From Tetrahymena elliotti 4EA (lineage: Eukaryota; Ciliophora; Oligohymenophorea; Hymenostomatida; Tetrahymenidae): DNA of 64,000 bases. Below the pieces are notes generated by a model, which saw nothing but the letters and a program-made list of their open reading frames with translations, was not told where the DNA came from and made no database searches. The translations under genes and the position numbers were made by a program. The stretch is taken from contig JH720364.1 in the NCBI GenBank assembly GCA_000231825.2, forward strand, positions 62,001 through 126,000, given 5' to 3'. The stretch's first letter is position 1; every line of letters begins with the position of its first letter. Below are positions 13,201 to 25,620 of this stretch, one piece after another.

Positions 13201-16200
13201 CTAGCTAAGATCTAATATTAGATATACTTCCATTCTCAACTTCATTAATAAAAGTTTCCAGCTCAAAATTATCAGCCTTGGATTCATTTATTCCTTCAAC
13301 TTTTAATTTTAAAAAACATTCATTATTAATTGATAAATAAAATAATTGTTTTGTTGAAAAATATAAATAATAAATTTAATTTACATTTCAACTGTTCACT
13401 GACTTAAAGATTACTGAAATCTACTTGAGAATTTTTAGGATGATTTTAACTTTCTTTCAACTACTTGATCTCTTCTTATAAGAGTTGATTTTAGGATTCT
13501 AATTCTTCAATTCTATTTTGTTTGCTTTAACAAAATTGGCTGTAACTAGGAGATCTCACATAGTACTTAAAGATCAACTATTTTTTATTTATTTTATTTA
13601 TAAACTAAAATAAATTATTAAAAAAAGATGGTTACCATATCACTTTCAGGAAGCAGATAACCTTCAGATTCTAATTAACTTAATTTGAAAAATTTTTCAT
13701 ATCCCCACGTTGCTCCAGTTTCAAAAGGGCTGATAAACTCTCTGATTTTTAACAATAAGAAATTTAATTTTATAAAAATTAATATAAAATGCAATATTTA
13801 TTAGAGGATTTACCTTGTTACTCTAAGATCTGGATTGACTTGATTAATCATTTCTACTCTATACTCAAAATTGCTAGGTTTGACACTTCCTTTAGTCATC
13901 TCAACAAAAACTGATAGAAAACTATCTTTAGCTTTATCTTTACCATTTAAATAAACCTTTAATCTCCATTCATTTCCATGTGCATAAAGAGTTTCAGAAT
14001 AAGAAACATTTGCACTCTTTCTTTTTACGGAGTAGTTTTGCAAAAAGTAATCTGCAGAGTCATATGGTGGTATGATATCATATCTGTAAATATCATTTAA
14101 ATACAACAAATTATTAGACAATAAACCAATTTAAAATATTTTACAAGAATTCTAATTTCTTTTCATTATCACTAATGAAATTCTTGATTACTCTTCTGCT
14201 ATTAATTTCTTCCAAGGTCTTTACAATTTCCCCTGATTTACTAATTAGAATACTTTTAGGTAAAGTTTCAATATATTCATTTATTTCTTCACTCATATTT
14301 TCTAATAAATCAATTTCTTCTGAAATAGGCCCTCTTTGTAAAGAAAGTTTTTCCAACTTTGATTTTAGGAGATCATTCAATTTAATATTGACCTTTTAAT
14401 TGAATTAATTTTATTAATGATTAACTTATATAAGTATTATAATTTACATAATCCATTTATTGAGTTAGTGAAGAAGCTTTTTCATCCTTCATTTATGTAA
14501 TTTTTTCTATTACAACATCAACATCTTATTACTGCTTATTTAACTCTTGTAATCTATTTTTATTTTTCATAAATATTCCTCTTAAAATAATAAATAATTA
14601 CTTTTTTTTCACAGCACTTAGTTCTTATCTTACTTGCTTAACATGAGTATCATAAACAGAGTTTAATTTATCAAATTTATGATTCCTGTGTTGTGAACCT
14701 ATCATACCACAGTCAGAGCAAACAGGATGCTTGCAAATTTGGCAGTAATAAAGAAGAGGATTGTCATGCTCTTCACATATACCTTATTTTTCTTTCTTTT
14801 ATTCAATTTATTCTATCTTTTCTAAGGCCTATTATCATAATAAGACATAATTAATTTACATAAGAGTTTATGATCATTTTAAAATAAATAAAAAATTATA
14901 TTAATTAAATAATTTTAGATATTTTTTAATTTAGAAAATGTTAAATAGCTTTAATTTAAAAAGACAATTTAAAAGAATGTAGAAAAAAATTCAATTTTGA
15001 ATGGGAAAAATATAAATAAGATTGAACTCAATTAATTCAAATGATTTTTGAAATATTGTAGATTCATAGTAATCTCCAATACCAACGGACAACTGTCATA
15101 ACTATTTCTTTATTTTAATAAGCTCTTAAAATATCTATTTATTCTCATTTTTATTTTGATAAAAATCTAAATATGGATTATAATTATTCTCTTCAAATAA
15201 ATACTTTACTAATCTTTGAATAATCAATATCTAAAAATTTCCAAAATTTATATGAAATAAATATATTCTGAATACCTAACTATGTTGTAAAATATCTATC
15301 AATTCATAAAAAGAATTTTAAAATACAATGATAGTCAGAATTGCACCTATAATTTGAATAATTAAATTGTTTTTAAAATTTTAAAACTAGTGAGATAAAT
15401 TGAAATAATATTTTAAATATTTTAGATCCATAACTGTGTTGTAAAATTAAAACATCCATATTTACTCTTATTTTTATAAAAAATTTAAAGAAAAATTTAT
15501 TGCTGAGTTAGAATGATAACTATGCTTTGACTTTTAAAATGTATATTAACTAGCTAAATTGGTTTAAATAATATTTGAAATATTTTTAATTCATAATTAT
15601 CTAGTAAAATATCCATATTTATTTTGATTTTGATAAAAAACCCATTTTTGGTTGAGTTAGAATAATAACTATCTTCTGAATAGATACTTGGGTTTTAAAA
15701 TTGAAAATAGTTGATTGATTGAAGTATTAAATTTAAAATTGAAATAATAATATTTAGCTAGATTAATTTAAATAAAATTTGAAATATTTTTGATCCAGAA
15801 TTATCTTTTAACATATCTATCAATCAATTAATTTCTTTAATTTTGACGATGAAAACTAAAAGAATAATATTTGAATCTTTAGTTTGTTTGAATCATATTT
15901 ATTGGTTTATTTAGAAGCTATTTAATATTTTTCTAAATTGAGTTGAACAACTTATTTCAATTTAAAAATTACTGTTGTGATTTCGTTGACAAATCTGCAT
16001 TTCATCAAATTAGAAGGTCTCAAATGAGATCTGCAATGAGGGCAATGACTTTTACTGGAAAGCCATTATTTAATACATGATTCACAGCACATTTTTTAGC
16101 AATCTGGACACATATGAGCATTTTTTAATTTTCCAAAACAAATTAAGCAGGTCAAAATATCTTAGATTTTAGGACTAGAATTTTATTTTTTACGAGTGTT

Positions 16201-16626
16201 TGTTGATGAACTTGGTTCATTAACTGCTTGGGTATTATTGCTAAATCTTTAATAACTACTATTTTCATACCTGCTGCTAATACTAGAGGGCTATTAATAT
16301 CTAATATGATAACTAGGTGCAGCTTAATTTTGTTAAGAAGAAGATTCACCATGCAAAAATTAAGCCTATATTAAATTAGAGCTACTATGTCCAACAATAG
16401 AGCTAGGTTATGGATTGCTGCTTAAATTACTCCCTATATGTCCATTATTTTAATTTGAAGAAGAGCTATTTGCATTGAGATTGCTTGCTAAATTATTGTT
16501 ATTATTATTAGAGCTACTTGCAGAAGTCAAAGGGAAACTCTACAAATTGAAATTGATTTCCTCAAGCATCTGTGCAAAATTTCGATTGTTTAAAGCATTG
16601 CTATATGTTCCGTTACTTCTAATCAT
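10286..16626 (-). CDS. TRIM37: TRIM37 homologue: RING, B-box, coiled coil, MATH, long acidic C-terminus
   Basis: Probable E3 ubiquitin ligase, about 1605 residues in eight phase-consistent exons: 16626-15973, 14828-14602, 14553-14448, 14392-14145, 14083-13814, 13741-13636, 13577-13385 and 13299-10286. An Asn/Ser-rich N-terminus precedes a RING at about residues 160-198 (CLIC, MCPDC, CCESC, HCPHC). A B-box 2 follows at 236-268 with C-x2-H-x7-C-x2-C-x4-C-x2-C-x6-H-x2-H spacing. Then come a coiled coil (about 280-400, including ILISKSGEIV) and a MATH domain (about 430-550, with PPYDSADYFL, WRLKVYLNG, FEYRVEM, WGYEKFF). Domain order and these motifs match animal TRIM37, which ubiquitinates H2A and limits centriole assembly. 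The final exon adds some 1000 residues, first Asp/Glu-rich then Asn/Gln-rich, of no recognised fold. The start is the first ATG after an in-frame TGA. Introns 2 and 3 are only 48 and 55 nt; intron 1 is 1144 nt and could hide another small exon. Confidence 0.9.
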
Positions 16627-18264
16627 TTATGGAGTAAAGAATTAAAATAGACCTTTTCAACAGAGAAGAGATAAAATTATATTTTGCTGTCTGCTTTTTT
16701 AATTTGTAGTAAATGGTTGTTGCAGTTATTGTTGCTGTTGTTCTTCTACTACTAATGCTACTATTTGCTTTATCAACTGAATGTATTTATTTATTTTATA
16801 TTTGATTTTTTTTATTATCTCTGCTGAATAATTTACAAAAGAAGTAAATTCACAATTTCTGCTAACAATACAAAAATTTGAATGATTTTGGCAACAAAAA
16901 ACAAATAGATATTTAATTTACCAAATGATGCTTTCTCTTTATAAATTTTCAAAAATATTCAAACTTGATTGGATGTATGCAAATTAATCAATCAATCAAT
17001 CAATTTGATATTTAATTTGCAAAAAATTTAAATGAAAATAGATGATATCAAAAAATTTAATAATTTTTTATCAGTCATTTGTATGTTTACAGATATAATT
17101 TAAACTAAAAGTTACAACAAAAAAACAAGCAAAAGGTCATTTATATAATAGATATTCAATTCAAACTGAGGATTTTCCTATCAATCCAATTATTTTCTCT
17201 TTCTTTCTTTTTTAGAACACTAGATGAATTAAATATCTCAAATATTTAAATTATTTCTGAAGTAGAATTTTTAATTTCATTAAATTTTAAATTTTCAATC
17301 TTTTTTCAATTACCTATTTGGGTCTTCTATATGTTAAATTATAATAAGCAAATAAATTATAGAAATTTTTAAGTTTGTTATAGAAAGGGATAAATTAGAT
17401 TATTATCTTTAAATTTTAATTTTCAAATAATATTCAAATTTAACTGATATTTTTCAGAAAATAATTCACTCTTTTATTAATTGAAAGTAAGATATTTACT
17501 TAAACTATAGTTTTCTGCTTTTCTTCATTAATAACCTTCAAAATATTATGTTGTGTTAAATTAAAATTAATTTTAAAACTTTTTTTTTATTTTTTTAATT
17601 TAAAAAACCCCAAGGAAATTTTAGATAGAAAATGAAATAAAAATGTTTGATAAAATAAATTTAATTTGGGTGTTTGGACTTAATTTAATGAAAATAATTT
17701 GTTTTAAAAAAATTAAAAATGTATTTAGAAATTTAATTATTTTTGTTGTTGCTATTATGGTCAAATACTAAATGGTATCAGGAATTGATATAAGTGATTT
17801 ATGTTTAAAAAAAAAGAGAAGAGAAATGATAGTATTTAAATAAATACTTAGGAGATATTGGCTTAATGAAACAAGAAGGATGGATAGAGAGAGAGAGATT
17901 TTAACAAACTGTTGAGTAGAAAAAAATAGAATTTAAAATAAATTTAATGGGAGAAGAGAGTGAGATGAGTAGAAATTGAGTGGTAATTGAAGATGGAGGA
18001 GAAAGGGTAGAGGAGATATTAGAAAATGGTGAGGGATGTGAAATTTGGTGAGGTGAAGGAATGTGAAAATAAAGGCAAATGGAAGGAAAGGCTAAAAAGA
18101 AAGGAGAGAAAAATAAACAAATAAGTGATAGGAAATTTTAGAGATTAAAGATATATTGAACACAGTGAAATTAAAAAAGTCAAAAGAGGAAATTATATAG
18201 ATTTCGCTAATTAAAAAATTAGAAGAATAATTAATACAAATAACAAAGAAAAGAATAATAAGAA
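16627..18264. other. intergenic between divergent TRIM37-like and eL24 genes
   Basis: No gene seen. It contains a GTTGTTGCAG-type repeat at 16710-16760 in the probable 5' UTR of the TRIM37 homologue, an AATC microsatellite near 16985, and from about 17810 a purine-rich, C-poor top strand (GAGAGAGAGA, GGAGGAGAAAGGG) leading into the eL24 start. This shared upstream region presumably holds both promoters. Confidence 0.45.
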
Positions 18265-18741
18265 ATGGTCGTTAGAACTGGTACTTGCTCATTCTGTGAA
18301 TACAGAATTTACCCCGGTAGAGGTCAAAGATTCATCGCCAAGGACGGTAGAGGTTTCTTCTTCTTAACCAAGAAGGCTAAGAGTCTTTCCTTGAGAAAGG
18401 TTAAGGCCCAAAAGATCACCTGGACCATCGCCAGAAGAAGATTATGGAAGAAGGTTAAGGCCACCGATATTACCCAAAAGAAGAAGAAGAGAAACGTCAC
18501 CGTTGCTAGAGCTATCGTCGGTATTTCTCTTGAAGAAATCAATAGAAGAAAGAATCTCGATGCTTCTCACAAGAAGGCTGAAGCTGAAAAGGCCGTCAGA
18601 GAATTGAAATAAAAGAAGGTTTCCGATATTGAAAAGAAGAGAGCCGAAAGAAAGTTACAAGGAAAGGACGTTAAGGCTACTAAGAAGGCTGAAACCAAGA
18701 AGACCAAGCAACCCGTCGGTGCTAAGGGTGGCAAAAAGTGA
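18265..18741 (+). CDS. RPL24: 60S ribosomal protein eL24
   Basis: A 158-residue single-exon protein of the large ribosomal subunit. The N-terminus has the family layout: TCSFCEYRIYPGRGQRF, then KDGRGFFFL, KITWTIARRR, and the Lys-rich motif before RAIVGISLEEI, followed by a basic Ala/Lys helix and tail. Human eL24 is 157 residues, so it is full length. The CSFCEY pair keeps a CxxC where animal proteins have CSFSGY, closer to archaeal-type zinc-binding L24e. Codons are strongly biased to C-ending and AAG/AGA forms, typical of highly expressed Tetrahymena genes. One glutamine is TAA, so it is truncated under the standard code. The upstream 400 bases are purine-rich. Confidence 0.96.
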
Positions 18742-20237
18742 GATAAGCAATCACTGATATAATTTAAAATATAAATATATGCTCTCGTCTAGGCAAAAAA
18801 GCATTAAAATTAATAGCATCAAATTAAGCGATTCATATAAAATGTTTATAATTAATGCTAGATAATTCAACGGGAAAATAATATATATCATTAATTTTAC
18901 TTTAAAACTTAGATGTTTGCTCATTTAATGTATATCAATACTTTTTATCTTATTTAAATTCAAGCAAGACCAATTTCTCTACTTTCTACTTTAGTATGCT
19001 ATTCTCAATCTATCAATCAATATACCAATCTACCAACCAGCAAAACATTTTAGTTAGATTTTAGTGCAAAAAAATTTTTAGAAACAATACAACAATTTAG
19101 AATCTGCCATATTTTTATAATTTTTACTAGATTATTGCTACAGTTATCTTGGCCAATTTAAATATCGAATGCATCAAATTTTCATTTTACACTTTTATCT
19201 ATTTTTATAACATTTTTTACTCACTCAATTATTCATTCAAACAATCACTTTTCATGATGAATTTCTGAGATAGCAATATATTAATTTAAGCACAATAAAC
19301 AACTTTGATCTACAATTTAAAATTTTTCAACATTTAAATTAACAACAACAACAACATTAATTAATTAATTAACTAACTCATTTTTATAAAATATTTCGAT
19401 TTAGATTTATTTAAATTTATTTATTTCCAACAAAAGCAAAATTTTAACTTAAATATTTCCATGTAAACAAATAAACAAACAAACCTAAATAAATAAATAA
19501 ATAAATAATTTCTACAGAAACTCCTTAAGTAATCAATACAAAATGAACAAAACAGAAACAGAATTCTTTTTATTATTTTTGAGTAGAATATAAAATTCAA
19601 ATCATCTGTTTAAATCCCTAGCAGTGAATGAGCTGACAAAGGTAGAAAAATTCAATTAAATTATTTATTAATTTATTTTTCAATAAACAAATTAAGATTT
19701 TCACTTTAAGATTTTTGGATTATCAACTCATAAAAATTCTAATTAAAAAAAAAAATTGAATTAATTAAAAATGGAATTGTTTTTAAAGTTCTTTTTAAAT
19801 GTTATTTATTGAACGAATTGGTGTAAATAAATGATTTTATGAAAGAATTTGGAATAATTTAACTAATTAAATAAAACTCAGACTGATCTTGTAAAATGAA
19901 TTACAAGGACACAAATAAAATAAATTGATTGATAAATTAAAGCAAATAAAATATTAATAGAACACAATGAAAGATTAAGTTATTTTTTATTAGGATTATC
20001 TGGTTGACAATCAATTAATTAATTTTATTATTAAGGGATGATATTGTTTTTAGTAATTTAAATTTATTTTATTTTTATTGTTATTGTTGTTATTTATTAT
20101 TATTTACTTTATTCTTTTACATATTTTATTCCTTTTCTTGATATTACTCATTTAATTATTATTATTATTATTTTTTTATTTTTAAAACACCTGAAAACAT
20201 AACTAGATTTTTTCTATTTTTAGTTTTTTCATTTTGA
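18742..20237. other. AT-rich spacer between convergent genes
   Basis: 3' flanks of eL24 and of the PHD-finger gene. Only short microsatellites (CAACAACAA at 19345, AAATAAAT and AAAC runs at 19470-19505) were seen; no coding or RNA feature is supported. Confidence 0.5.
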
Positions 20238-21791
20238 TCAATTTTTAGTTTGTTTTTTGCGTGTAGGCTTATCCAAAGCATTGTTCATAGCTTACTTTTT
20301 AGCATTTTTTTCTGATTCTTTCTATAATAAAATATTAATATTTAATAACTATATATTGCATAAATCAAATTAATGAAATGCTTACACAATCTTCACAGGT
20401 AAATTGCAAATCTTCTAGAGCTTTTGAATTTATATTTCCAAGACCTACACAAACTGGATGGAACCATGTTATCTTGCAATGGTCGTTTGAACACTTTATC
20501 ATCAATTCTCCTTCATATGATTTTTAGCATTTGCAGAATTTTTCAACAAGATTTGCACTCAAAATGATTGGGTCCTTAATATCAAAAATTACACTCTTTG
20601 GATTAGCTGTCAATTAATAAGTTAAATGTGATTGCATAATTACATTGGGATTTCTATTAGTAGCTGCTGCTCCTGCCATTGCTGCTGCTGCTGAGCTGCT
20701 CTAAACTAGTTTGCCATCTAAAACATACTGAGCTCCAGTAATTTATGTACCGTTTACTGTTTTTTGCTCTTTTGAGTGGATTAATTTAATGCCAGGCTAA
20801 TTATTTTTCCAATTTTAAGTCTCACTTCAAATATTTTCATAAAAATCAATTAATTTTATTCAGAATAAAATAATTTTCTTCATTTAAATAAAAAGCTAAT
20901 TTATTGAATCTCTTTTGCAATAATTCAAAAGTATAAAGGATTGCATGAAAACCACAATCGGCAGAAAATATTGAAAAGATAGCATGAATTATCCTCTTGC
21001 ATATCTATTCTTTTTTGCTCTTTGGGGAAATTTATTTTTATATATATCTTTATCTATTTATTCAAAAAATCTTAGTTTTGCAATCGTCCTTTTTTAAATA
21101 AAAAAAGCGGCTTAGTCTATATATTTACTTATCTCCAGGAACATTGTTAAGAGGATCATAAGCGTTGTCAAATGCTTGCTCTGTTTCAGATAAAATTTTG
21201 TGATCAATTGCATCTATGTAATAGTAAGAATCTCTATAGACAATATTCTGGTTATGCAAAAGAATATTTTCTCTTTTCAATTCTCTAGTCAACTATTAAT
21301 TTATTGAATAAAATAATGAGAAACTAAACACTTAAAATAAATGAAAAAAATGGATTATTTTAATAAATTCTAGGTCTATCTGAAAGAGAGATGGAAACTC
21401 TAACTAAAAATAAAACCATTTTGCAATTTTAAAAGCAAAAAATGCAATTATTTACATCATCTATTGTTAGATTTGAAGGATATCTGAGTTCTTCTATTCC
21501 TTTCTATATTAAAAACAGGATTATAAAAAGCAAAAAACAAATGATTCTTGAAAGAAACTCAAAATAAGCCTGATATGAATATGCCAAAAGCTTCAAAGAA
21601 GAGAGGGCAATTCAAATATAGCAAAAAAAGCAAATAAAAGCGCATTAAATTACATTTTCAGGGAATCTTTGCTTGATTATATCAATAATCTTAGATTAGT
21701 CACTAAAACCTGGGATTCTAAACCCTAATGGACTATATGTATCACTAACATCTTAATTTGCAGAGTGATCAACTTCTATTTCCATACTCAT
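20238..21791 (-). CDS. PHD-finger protein, 290 residues, five exons
   Basis: Exons 21791-21654, 21503-21456, 21292-21129, 20824-20386 and 20321-20238 give a continuous 290-residue protein. The C-terminal region (about 207-263) is a PHD finger: CKC, then CSNDHC, WFHPVCVGL and CEDC, the C4-H-C3 zinc layout with the Trp that often contacts methyl-lysine histone tails. A basic tail (KPTRKKQTK) follows directly, as in ING proteins, where it binds phosphoinositides. The N-terminal 120 residues are mostly helical and do not show an obvious ING fold, so I call only the PHD. Ala-rich (AAAAMAGAAA) and IFDIKDP segments precede the finger. Probable role: histone-mark reader in a chromatin complex. The acceptor of exon 4 (TTTGAAG) is weak. 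Confidence 0.8.
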
Positions 21792-23441
21792 ACTTTTCCA
21801 ATCTATATTTTGTTTATCTTTCCTCCTATAACACTTTTTGACGATTCTGGATACTACTACTTTTAACTTTTTGTATTTAGTGATTTATTGTTATATTAAT
21901 TTTTTTAATTAAATTATTCTTTATCAAATCTCAGCTTTATTTATTAATTTACAAATTCTTTGTTTGTTTCCAATTTAGGAGCTATCTATAAAAAACAATT
22001 AATGAATCAATCAGTCAATCCATCAATTAATCAAAAAACAAAAAATATCTCATCCTTAAACTTTCAAATCATCATAGATAATATTCATGTCTTTTTATAT
22101 TATTAGTTAAATTGGCAATTGCTTTTCTTTCCTAAGGCCAGGAAAGACACAATATATATCACTACAATTATCTAAATACATTTATAATTAAATACATAAG
22201 CATATCCATGATTTTTAATCTTTTCAATTATAATCAAAACGGTTTGACAATCATCAATCAATTTATTAATTTACTAAAAATTTAAATTTGCAAATGATAA
22301 CTTATAAGCAAACATTCCAAATACTTAATTAATATTTTATGTCAAATTCAATAAAATCTCTCCTTTTATCAACAACCTATCCATTTCATTTTTTTTATAT
22401 ATAAAATCCAGTTCAAAAATTAATATTTTATTCTCGCAAAATTCATTTTAAAGTTTATTTTAAAACATAAAAATAAAGTCAACAAAAATTTTTTGAATTC
22501 TTTTTTAAGAATTAATTTGTTTTAAAATAGAAAATCAATTAAAAATAAAAAAACAAAATATTTCTTGAAATTATGATTTTATTATAATAGCAATAGATTT
22601 ATGAGTATCTGAGTGTTAATAATTTAATTATCAAAATTTAAAATATGTTGAAATTATTTAAATTTGTTGATTGAGGTTATTTTTTTAATTTAGATTTTAT
22701 TATTTGATTTTATATTCATTAATTTGTTAAAATGATTTTGAATTTTTGAAATTATTTCTAGCAAAGATTTAATTTTTTATCATGAATTAAAATTTATCAT
22801 TTCTTTAAATTTATTCTAAATAGATTGAAAATCTAATATAATATTTAAAATAGAGTTGAATAATATTTTATTCATACATATTTTTTAAGCCAGTTCATTT
22901 TATTTAGAGAGAATTGAAGAGATTAAATAAATATGGAAGCTGTAAGGGATTGAAAAAATTGATTTGCAACCAACTAGGAGAAATTATCTGATAAAATTGA
23001 AAATAAAAGAAGATGAAGCAAGCAAGCAACAAAGAAAGGAGACAAAAGGCATGTATAGATACATAAAAACAGTCAGACATGTAAATAAAATAAAATGTGA
23101 GTGGTTTCCCTAAAGTATTATTAAATAAGAGTGAATGAATGAATAAATAAATAAATAAAAATGAATGAGAGATAAGAAGAAAAATGGTTATTGAAAAAAT
23201 GAATGGAAGATATATAGATATCTGAGGAGAAATTAAATGAAATGAATAAAAAAATGATTGATTGAATTATTAGGGAGAAATATAAAGCGGGGCGAAATTG
23301 TGAAGGGTAAAAGGGAAGTGATTTAATTTAGTTTTAGAGGGGAAGAAACAAACAAGATTAAAAAGGAATCAAAGATATATATTTAAAAAAGAGTAAAAAT
23401 AATAAGTAAAGAAATATAAATTAACAAGCAAATTAATAAAA
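21792..23441. other. intergenic between divergent PHD and eL20 genes
   Basis: No coding region seen. The left part is ordinary AT-rich sequence with several AATC repeats. From about 22890 to 23440 the top strand becomes purine-rich and C-poor (for example GGGGCGAAATTGTGAAGGG near 23290), like the eL24 upstream region; it probably includes the eL20 promoter and leader. Confidence 0.45.
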
Positions 23442-25620
23442 ATGGTTAGAAAAGCTGCCCAAGAACCCAAGGATGACACCCTCTAAATGAAGGTAGGACC
23501 AGCTTTATAAATAAAAAAATTTTTATCTCTTCTTCAAGTATTTCTCAGTCTTTGGTAGTAAGGCATATCATGCTCCCTTGACTACCTCATGCTCCTTATT
23601 AACTTCTAGAATGCATTTTGCACAAAAATCTCTCTTGAATTATCTAAAAATAATAAGCAAATATATTGCTTCAAATAACAACTTTATCTTTTTTTAAAAT
23701 GCTATCAAGATTAATTCTAGCAGCTTTTCAAAAAAATGAAAAATATGTGAGAGGTTTTGGAATAATGGCGTTTTGCTTTTTATTTCAATTGATCAGAAAT
23801 GGCAAATAAAGCAAGCGTTCAATCGTTCATCGCTAATAGGGAGAGATTGAATTAAAAATTAATTCAATCAATATTTAGGAGAAATACACAAGCAAATTAA
23901 ACATAAACATCAGCTTTAAGCAATCATATTTATAATATTTTTTATTATTAATATAAAGGTTAGACAATACGTCGTCTCTGCTGCTAGACTTCCCATCGAA
24001 TAGGGTACCAAGCCTGAAATCCTCTAAATGAGAGTTTTCGCTAGAGATGAAGTCCATGCCAAGACTAAATTCTGGTAAGATAAATTTAAAATATATTCAC
24101 ATAGTCTTCAAAATGAATTAGTGAGAGACATAAATAAGCAGCGAAATATTATAAACGCTATAATTAAGAGTAAAAACCATATTGATGATGGATGGATTTA
24201 ATGAAAGGAATATTAAGGTTTAAAGAACGAAAAGGCTGATCTACAAAAATATAAATTACATAACAATGCAAATACTTATTGCTCAGTAAAAATCTTTCAA
24301 TCAACTAACTAAGTAAGCATGCAAGCAAGCAAGCAAACTAACAAGAATGAAATATGAAAAAGTATAAGCAAATTTTACATGCAAATAACAAGAAGGTTTT
24401 CTGTTAAAAATCCTTCAAGGAAATTAAAAAGTTTAATTAAAAATTGAATTAACTTTAGCTCAAATTCAATAGTTTAATTAAATTAAAATTAGCTTGTTAT
24501 CTTATTCTACTACTAGGTTTACCATAATGCTAAAGTATTTGCTATTGATGGATAAAGAAAGAATAACTGTTAGATTTTAAATTGTAGTTTAAGCAATAAA
24601 ATCAATTGATAAATTATTAAAAAATGGGAAACATACAAACAAACGAATTCTAAAGTTTTTAAATGAATGAAAAAATAAAATAATAAATAGCTAAATTAAA
24701 GGATTCATAAAATTCTAAAATCAAAAATAGAAAGAAATAGTAAAGCTAAGTAAGTAACAAAAAGTATTCCAGCCTTTTATCAGAAAAAATCTATCTATCA
24801 GTAGCTTCAGACAATTATCAGATAAAAAAGCAACCAAACTATTTAAGCAAGCTGATAGAAATTTTAGTTAAATGACTGCAAAAATATGATATTAAAATTG
24901 ATAAATAATCTCACTAATTCTTTTTGTATTTAGACTAGCACATGCAGTTAAAGCAGCTATAAAATTATGGAAATAAAATGCATATTTACTAAATTTTCTT
25001 TTGAAAATAAATAGGTACAACATGAGAAAGTTGAACAAGATTAAAAGATCTCAAGGTAGAATCCTCTCCGTCAACGAAATCTTCGAAAAGTCCCTCAACA
25101 CCGTCAAGACCTACGGTATTGTTCTTAAGTACTAATCTAGAACTGCCATCCACAACATGTACAGAGAATACAGAGATGTCTCCTTAAACGGTGCTGTTTC
25201 TCAACTTATCTAAGATATGGCTGGTAACCACAGAGCTCAACCTGATACCATTCAAATTATCAGAACCGCTACTCTTGGTCCCAAGGATATTAAGAGACCC
25301 GCCACTCTTGCCATGAGAGTAATTTATTTATCATTTAATTAACATCTTCTTAATCAAAGATAAAGCTCTCCTATATTTTTGGAGGGAGAATTTCAATTCC
25401 ATATAAATTCTTTGCCATAAAAAATGAATGGGAATTGATATTTTTTCTTTGAACTTTGTTAGAATTAAACAATTTGGTTGATAAAATGCTTATATTAAAT
25501 TCTTCTTTATAAATTTAGAACGCTGCTCTTAAGTTCCCCATCGTCAAGACCGTCCACAGAAACTCCGATAAGAAATACAGAACTGTTTACAAGGCCACCA
25601 GACCTACCACTTACTAGTGA
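23442..25620 (+). CDS. RPL18A: 60S ribosomal protein eL20 (RPL18A), four exons
   Basis: Exons 23442-23492, 23959-24074, 25015-25318 and 25519-25620 encode 190 residues of the large-subunit protein eL20. Recognisable family blocks are YVVSAARLP, MRVFARDEVHAKTKFWY, the basic KLNKIKRSQG segment, VNEIFEKS, VKTYGIVLKYQSRT, HNMYREYRDV, MAGNHRAQPDTIQII and LKFPIVKTVHR. Length is slightly above the usual 176-180. Phases agree at every junction, and the third exon completes a Trp codon split as TG|G. Introns 1 and 2 are long (466 and 940 nt) and could carry an intronic small RNA, though I could not identify one. The codon bias matches eL24. The stop TGA follows a TAG that here encodes the penultimate glutamine. 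Confidence 0.96.

Noticed and set aside
16980..17010. AATC/AATT short repeats and similar microsatellites elsewhere (19470, 25870, 37255)
   Set aside because: Simple sequence typical of ciliate spacers; no array with unique spacers, so not CRISPR.
20238..21791. Assignment of the PHD protein to the ING family
   Set aside because: Only the C-terminal PHD plus basic tail fits; the N-terminal region lacks a recognisable ING helix pair.
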